NCBI GenBank assembly: GCA_020725405.1
Contig: DYFB01000087.1
Span: 1-41,691, forward strand
Direction: 5' to 3'
Source of the DNA: Symbiobacterium sp.
GTDB lineage: Bacteria; Bacillota; Sulfobacillia; UBA995; UBA9673
Length of the DNA stretch: 41,691 nt
The notes under the pieces are model-generated. The model was not told the DNA's origin. It saw only the letters and a list, made by a program, of their open reading frames with translations, and did not search any database. Below are positions 37,426 to 41,691 of this stretch, in pieces. Each line of letters begins with the position of its first letter. The first letter of the stretch is position 1. Both the position numbers and the translations under genes were made by a program.

Positions 37426-39949
37426 CCCGCACCCGCCAGTCGCCGGTCATGTCGATGGTCATCCAGAGGGTCTCCGGGTTGTTGAGGGTGTAGGCCCGCC
37501 CGCGGTAGGTCCCCGCCGGGTCGTAGACGTAGAAGTCTAGGTCAGCGCTTCCCGGCCAGCTCAGGCGGAAGAGCGAGTAGCCGGTGTAATCGCAGGTCAC
37601 GGTATGCCACTGGTCGCGGGCGCTGCTCGAGACTGTCCCGGTCCAGGCCTTCTTCTCGTAACCCTCGACCTCCAGATTGAAGTCGCTGTCAGCGCCGCTG
37701 TAGAGGTTGACCCGCACGGTGTAGGTGCCCGTCCCGTACTGGTCGGTGTAGACTCTCAGCTTCTCAGGGTTGCTGAGGGTGTAGGCCCGGCCGATGTAGG
37801 TGCCGTCGGGGGCGTAGACGTAGAAGTCGAGGTCGGCCGAGGTGTTCCAGGACAGGGTGAGGTAGACGTAGCCCGCGGTGTGGACCGTGAAGTAGAGGTA
37901 GGCGTCGCGCTGGGACGAGGTGACCCGGCCGGGTAGGTTGAGCTCGTGGGCGGTGGCCGGGGCCTCGTTGGCGACCGTGCAGCTCTTCGAGTCCGTGGCC
38001 GTCTGGCCGGCGTCGTCGGTCGCCCGGGCCGTGACCGTGTGGGTCCCGTCGGCGGAGGCTGTGGTGTCCCAGGTGTACGTGTAGTGGGAGCCGTCGAAGT
38101 TCGCCGTGATGTCCACCCACGCCCCGCCGTCTATGCTCACCTCGACCTTCACGAGGTTGTTGTCGTCAGAGGCCTGGGCCTTGACGGTGTAGGTCCCGGA
38201 GACCGTCTCGCCCTCGGCGGGGCTGACCACGCTGACCGCCGGCGGGTTGTCCGGCGGCGGCGGGGGCTCGCCGAGACCGGCGCTCATATCCAGGGTGTAG
38301 GGGCCGCTTCCGGCGTAGGAGTGGACCTTGACCCGGTAGGTCCCTGTCACCGAGGGGACGACGCCGATGGTCTCCTGCCGAGACGTCCCGATGCTCTTGG
38401 CGAGCTCCGAACCTGACGGACTGTAGAGATAGAGGTCGAAATCGGGGTTCGACGAGCTCGACCAGTTGAGCATGATCAGGGTCAGGGCGATGGGGTAGTC
38501 GGTCGTCGTGACTTCGAGGTTATACCAGTGGGTGTCGCCCGTCCCGCCGAGCGAGGACTCCGCGACCCGGTGGACCGGGACCGCGGGCCCGGTCCCGCTG
38601 AAGCCGCCCGCCGCCCGGACGGCCTCGTAGCCGTCGAGGCGTCCGGCGCCGTAGTCGATGTCCTTCCCGGAGACGCACCAGTCCTGGGATGTCTGGCCGA
38701 GCAGGCTCTTGACCTGGGCCGGGGTGAGGGAGGGATCGGCGTCGAGCATGAGGGCCACCGTCCCGGCGACGAAAGGCGTGGCCATGCTCGTCCCGCTGTA
38801 GGCGACGTAGCTGTTCGGCGTGTTGGCCTTGGGGGCCATGATGCTGACGCCGGGGGCGGCGATGTCGGGTTTGATCCGGTTGTCGGCCGTGGGCCCGCGG
38901 CTCGAGAAGGAGGCCAGCGAGAAGCCTTTCTCGCCGCAGTCGGCCATGGCCCCGACGGTGATGGCGTGCTCGGCCGCCGCCGGGGAGCCGACGGTGTACT
39001 TCGCCGGTCCGCTGTTGCCGGCCGCCACCACGGGGACGATGCCTTCGGCCGCCGCGCGGTTCACCGCCTGGCTCAGACTGTCGGTCCCGTCCGAGCTTCC
39101 GCTCGACCCGAGGGACATGCTGATGATCTCGATGCCGTAGGTGCTCTTGTTGGTGATACACCAGTCCACCGCGGCGGTGATGGTGCTCATGGATCCCGAG
39201 CCCGACGAGTTCAGAACCTTGAGGCCGATGAGGGCCGCTCCGGTAGCGACGCCGCGGTAGGCGGCGTTCCCGTCGCCCTCGCCGGCGGCGATGCCGGCGC
39301 AGTGGGTGCCGTGCCCGTGGTCGTCGTAGGGAGTGGCGCGGTTGTTGATGTAGTCCTTCCAGGCAATGATTTTGCCGCCGTCAAGGTCGACGTGGCCCGG
39401 GTCGATCCCGGTGTCGATGACGGCGATGACGATGTCGTCTTTGGTGTAGGTCCTTTCCGCCCCGTCCCGGTCGCCGGTGAGGCCGAAGTCGGCCCGGGCC
39501 TTGGCCACGCCGAACCAGGTCGAGGCGGTGTCCATGCAGACGTGGACCGGATGGTCGTACTCGACCTGGACGACGACGGGCAGGGCGGCGAGGGCGCGCA
39601 CCTGGGCCGGCTTCAGGTTGAGGGCGAGGTAGGGGAAGTTGGCGTAGGTGCGGTTGACGCTGAAGGCCCCGAGGGGCCGCTCGAGCTCCCGGGAGATCAC
39701 CGGACGACTGAAGACGGCGATGACCGGGATAGTCTCGTCCTCCGCCGCTGTTCCGATGAGTTTGTCGAGGTCGTCGAAGATTCTGTTACCGTCAAGGTCC
39801 ATCATCCGTCGGCCGCCCAGGGGGGACGCCCCGGGCGGGGCCGGCTCACCCGCCAGGGCTGCCGCGGGCCCTAGGGCAAGGCTCAGGACGAAGGCCAAAG
39901 CGAGGGCCAACCAGGCCGCTCTGCGGCTGCGAGGTCGTCGTGCGTTCAC
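37352..39949 (-). CDS. Secreted subtilisin-like serine protease with PPC and Ig-like domains
   Basis: 865 residues. The signal peptide (RRAAWLALALAFVLSLALG) is followed by a propeptide (about 40-140). The S8 catalytic domain follows, with D179 in VIDTGIDPGH, H213 in HGHGTHCAG, Asn in AAGNSGP and S388 in GTSMATPF. Then come a PPC domain (about 470-565), an Ig-like domain (PPAVSVVSPAEGETVSGTYT) and two closely similar PPC domains that both contain ADLDFYVY and GRAYTL, ending at residue 865. PPC domains usually aid secretion or substrate contact and may be removed. GTG 39949 has AGGAGGTGC about 9 bases before. A LuxR-type regulator gene lies 39 bp upstream on the same strand. Confidence 0.95.
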   Translation of the reverse strand: MNARRPRSRRAAWLALALAFVLSLALGPAAALAGEPAPPGASPLGGRRMMDLDGNRIFDDLDKLIGTAAEDETIPVIAVFSRPVISRELERPLGAFSVNRTYANFPYLALNLKPAQVRALAALPVVVQVEYDHPVHVCMDTASTWFGVAKARADFGLTGDRDGAERTYTKDDIVIAVIDTGIDPGHVDLDGGKIIAWKDYINNRATPYDDHGHGTHCAGIAAGEGDGNAAYRGVATGAALIGLKVLNSSGSGSMSTITAAVDWCITNKSTYGIEIISMSLGSSGSSDGTDSLSQAVNRAAAEGIVPVVAAGNSGPAKYTVGSPAAAEHAITVGAMADCGEKGFSLASFSSRGPTADNRIKPDIAAPGVSIMAPKANTPNSYVAYSGTSMATPFVAGTVALMLDADPSLTPAQVKSLLGQTSQDWCVSGKDIDYGAGRLDGYEAVRAAGGFSGTGPAVPVHRVAESSLGGTGDTHWYNLEVTTTDYPIALTLIMLNWSSSSNPDFDLYLYSPSGSELAKSIGTSRQETIGVVPSVTGTYRVKVHSYAGSGPYTLDMSAGLGEPPPPPDNPPAVSVVSPAEGETVSGTYTVKAQASDDNNLVKVEVSIDGGAWVDITANFDGSHYTYTWDTTASADGTHTVTARATDDAGQTATDSKSCTVANEAPATAHELNLPGRVTSSQRDAYLYFTVHTAGYVYLTLSWNTSADLDFYVYAPDGTYIGRAYTLSNPEKLRVYTDQYGTGTYTVRVNLYSGADSDFNLEVEGYEKKAWTGTVSSSARDQWHTVTCDYTGYSLFRLSWPGSADLDFYVYDPAGTYRGRAYTLNNPETLWMTIDMTGDWRVRVNLYSGGTTSYTLEVYVPEDNLSQ

Positions 39950-39988
39950 CTGTAAGCACCTCCTGTTCTGCTCTGGACCCGACTGTGC

Positions 39989-40318
39989 TCAGGGCGGCGG
40001 CGGCCGCCCCAGCCGTCCGGGGTCAGCCTGGCTGCGGGCGGCCGCGGCTTCAGTCGCCAGGAGGGCGATGACCATGGAGAGGAGGTGCCTGGTCGAGCGA
40101 CTCCCTGTCTTCTTGAGGAGGTTCCCGACGTGGAACTTGACGGTGCTTCGGGAGAGGAACAGCGCGGCGGACATCTCGTCTGTCGAACGACCCTGCGACA
40201 GCTGCTCCAGGACGGCCAGCTCGCGCGAAGTCAGGTGGGGCCAGCGGCGACTGACGACAGCGGAAACGAAACCCGCCCGCGGCTCCTGCGCTCGGAGCGG
40301 CAAAGAGCCGTCAGACAT
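39989..40318 (-). CDS. Stand-alone LuxR/GerE-type HTH regulator
   Basis: A 109-residue protein. The LuxR-type HTH is at about residues 27-85: LTSRELAVLEQLSQGRSTDE, then LFLSRSTVKFHVGNLLKKTG. There is no receiver or ligand domain, as in the Bacillus sporulation regulator GerE. ATG 40318 has GGAGGAGG about 10 bases before. It is first in a likely operon with the secreted protease and probably controls it. A 20-bp lux-box-like palindrome lies about 110 bp upstream. Confidence 0.88.
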   Translation of the reverse strand: MSDGSLPLRAQEPRAGFVSAVVSRRWPHLTSRELAVLEQLSQGRSTDEMSAALFLSRSTVKFHVGNLLKKTGSRSTRHLLSMVIALLATEAAAARSQADPGRLGRPPPP

Positions 40319-40427
40319 GACTTTGGTCCTCCTCCGTCCGTCCGGCCGGGGGCCGGGCGGGGTCAGGTGGGCCGCGTCCGGGGTAGATTCCCTCCCTGGA
40401 TATGGCAGTCCTGCCTATCTCTTGCAA

Positions 40428-40447
40428 ACCTGTACCTAGGTCCAGGT
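40428..40447. promoter_or_regulatory. Lux-box-like 20-bp inverted repeat
   Basis: ACCTGTACCTAGGTCCAGGT has outer arms ACCTG/CAGGT and a perfect 8-bp core ACCTAGGT. By eye it agrees with the classic Vibrio lux box at 14 of 20 positions. On the leftward strand it abuts a TTGCAA (40422-40427) that could be the -35 of the LuxR-type gene, the position used by class II activators; the matching -10 (CATATC) is weak. Confidence 0.55.
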
Positions 40448-40614
40448 GCACGCCTGCGGTCCGCGGCCCGCCGCTGCCCCCAAAAACCCGCCCTGGGCTC
40501 CGAAATCTCTCTAGGAAAGGGCGGTAGCGCCATTTCCGGAGAGAGAGAGAGGACAGAGAACGCCGCTCCGGGCGAGCGGGAAGGCCGTTCGGGGGCCTGC
40601 CCCGGATGCGATTT

Positions 40615-40630
40615 AACCGGTCGACCGGTT
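40615..40630. promoter_or_regulatory. Perfect 16-bp palindrome upstream of the DUF5667 gene
   Basis: AACCGGTCGACCGGTT, symmetric over 16 bases, lies 40 bp before ATG 40670. Its place just before the ribosome site suits an operator. The 351-bp divergent gap 40319-40669 otherwise holds the lux-box-like repeat and no gene. Confidence 0.55.
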
Positions 40631-40669
40631 TAGCGGTCACTTCGCAAGAGAGGGGAGGCGACGTCGATA

Positions 40670-41527
40670 ATGATCAAGAGACTGGCGGTCATCCTCACGT
40701 TTATGATGATTGGCTCGTTTCTGGCCGGGCCGGCCGTTCTGGCCGTGGAGAGCAGCGAAGCGGGGGACGAGGACCTGCCGGATCCGGGCATCCTTCCGGG
40801 GTCTCCGCTGTACTTCCTCAAGCGGGCCTGGGAGGGCCTGAAGCTGCGGCTTACGCGGGCCCCCGAAGACAGGGCGGTCTACATCGCCCATCTCCTCGAG
40901 GTCCGACTGGCCGAATGCAGCGCCCTGGCCGAGAGGGGCCGGGAGAGGCTTCTCGCCCGGACGCTCGAGGACTACCGGGCCCTCGCCGACAGGGCCGAGG
41001 CCGAGATGGAGCAGGCCGCCGGCCGGGGGGCGGACCTCACCGAGGCGCTCGTGGCTGTGGAACGGGCCACGAGGAAGGGCGGCGAGGTCCTGACCCGGGT
41101 CATGGGCGAGGTGCCGGAACAGGCCCGGACGGCGGTCCGCCTGGCTCTCCAGGCGGCGAACTTCGGACGGGAGACCTGCCTTAGGATGATGGAGCGGGTT
41201 CACCAGGGGGCCGTCCCCGGCAGCCGGGAGGTCATCGCCGAGCTGCTCCAGAGCATCCGGGAGACACTTCCGGCGGGCTGGCAGCTTCCTCCGGGGCTAG
41301 GCCCGGGCGGCGGGCCGGACGGTGACGACGATGATGAGGCCGAGTCCGGACAGGCTCCCGGGCAGGGGCAGGGCGGTCAGGACCTGGGACAGAGCCAGGC
41401 TCCCGCCCAGGCCCAGACCCCCGGTCAGGGTGAGACCCCCGGTCAGGGCCAGAGTTCCAGCCAGAGTGCGGGCCAGGGCCAGACCCCCGGTCAAGGGCAG
41501 AACCCCGGCCAGGGCGGAGGCGGGTGA
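40670..41527 (+). CDS. Secreted DUF5667-domain protein with Gly/Gln-rich tail
   Basis: 285 residues. A signal peptide (LAVILTFMMIGSFLAGPAVLA) is followed by a DUF5667 domain: LPDPGILPGSPLYFLKRAWE, then LRLTRAPEDRAVYIAHLLEV and long helices to about residue 205. The tail (about 215-285) is acidic, then Gln/Gly/Pro-rich with repeated TPGQGQ units. DUF5667 proteins are extracytoplasmic and of unknown function. ATG 40670 follows GGGGAGG. Divergent from the LuxR-type gene. A strong terminator follows. Confidence 0.87.
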   Translation: MIKRLAVILTFMMIGSFLAGPAVLAVESSEAGDEDLPDPGILPGSPLYFLKRAWEGLKLRLTRAPEDRAVYIAHLLEVRLAECSALAERGRERLLARTLEDYRALADRAEAEMEQAAGRGADLTEALVAVERATRKGGEVLTRVMGEVPEQARTAVRLALQAANFGRETCLRMMERVHQGAVPGSREVIAELLQSIRETLPAGWQLPPGLGPGGGPDGDDDDEAESGQAPGQGQGGQDLGQSQAPAQAQTPGQGETPGQGQSSSQSAGQGQTPGQGQNPGQGGGG

Positions 41528-41580
41528 ACGAACCAGGGTCGGCCAGCTCCGGTTCTAGGGCCGGGCGGCCCCGGTTCTTG

Positions 41581-41615
41581 GGGGCGCTCCCTCTCCTCGG
41601 GAGCGCCCCTTTGTT
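41581..41615 (+). terminator. Rho-independent terminator after the DUF5667 gene
   Basis: GGGGCGCTCCC (41581-41591), loop TCTCCTC, GGGAGCGCCCC (41599-41609), then TTTGTT. This is the best intrinsic terminator in the window. The group IIC intron starts directly after its T tract, the normal target for that class. Confidence 0.92.
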
Positions 41616-41691
41616 GTGCGCCCGGCATGAGGGAGTGCTAGCGGGTGAAAGTCCCGTGGGGAGGGTGGCCACGTACAACCCCTAGCCGATG
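41616..41691 (+). mobile_element. Group IIC intron, 5' end (cut by window end)
   Basis: Starts GTGCGCCCGGCATGAGG and continues with GCGGGTGAAAGTCCCG. These closely follow the 5' end of known IIC introns such as the Oceanobacillus iheyensis intron (GUGUGCCCGGCAUGGGUG, then AGGGUGAGAGUCCCG). IIC introns insert just 3' of terminator stem-loops, exactly as here, with TTTGTT as the probable IBS1 exon sequence. Only 76 bases are visible; the reverse transcriptase gene, if present, lies beyond the window. Confidence 0.88.

Noticed and set aside
38528-39874. 448-residue rightward frame antisense to the protease
   Set aside because: Val/Gly/Asp-rich mirror of a well-supported subtilisin gene; typical of high-GC antisense frames.

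Overview
The window is about 41.7 kb of very GC-rich DNA (codon third positions almost all G or C). It is densely coding, with frequent GTG and TTG starts. The gene set points to a high-GC, Gram-positive-type bacterium, most likely a deep-branching Bacillota of the Symbiobacterium/Thermaerobacter/Limnochordia kind. The signs are a PcrA helicase with a Tudor-like tail, GatCAB, a Bacillus-type arginine decarboxylase, a copper-amine-oxidase-N/GH18 protein, a DUF5667 protein, a c-di-GMP-I riboswitch and a group IIC intron. The lineage is inferred from gene content only.

Layout. 1-4075: end of a purine operon (purM 3' end, a fused purN-purH, purD). 4140-5844: two leftward genes, a Cof-type HAD phosphatase and a membrane-anchored helical protein. 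5845-9777: a c-di-GMP-I riboswitch with a competing hairpin, a predicted 32-residue hydrophobic peptide, and a 1044-residue membrane HD-GYP/GAF/PAS histidine kinase. 9905-14443: a GH4 glycosidase, an XRE regulator with palindromic operators around a good promoter, a PAP2-like membrane protein, and a secreted GH18 protein. 14856-19567: a BadF-type sugar kinase, a CDF metal exporter, and an iron(II) uptake set in which FeoB is split into separate GTPase and permease genes. 19649-30918: housekeeping genes pcrA, ligA, tldD, tldE, gatC, gatA, gatB. 31008-37073: an MBL hydrolase, a PrcB-type lipoprotein, arginine decarboxylase, an F420-ligase-like protein, an amidase and a double-GNAT protein. 37352-41527: a secreted subtilisin behind a stand-alone LuxR-type HTH regulator, divergent from a secreted DUF5667 protein. 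The window ends inside a group IIC intron that sits just after a terminator hairpin.

The most interesting locus is 6244-9777. There a c-di-GMP aptamer, whose P1 strand can pair with the 5' arm of a downstream hairpin, leads a kinase that carries its own HD-GYP domain. That domain keeps most metal ligands but has lost the lysine of HDxGK. This suggests a c-di-GMP-sensing kinase whose expression is set by the same messenger. Other points to follow are the split feoB, the PurN-PurH fusion, a lux-box-like palindrome in front of the LuxR-type gene, and repeat-derived Gly/Ala/Pro-rich insertions in many housekeeping enzymes.
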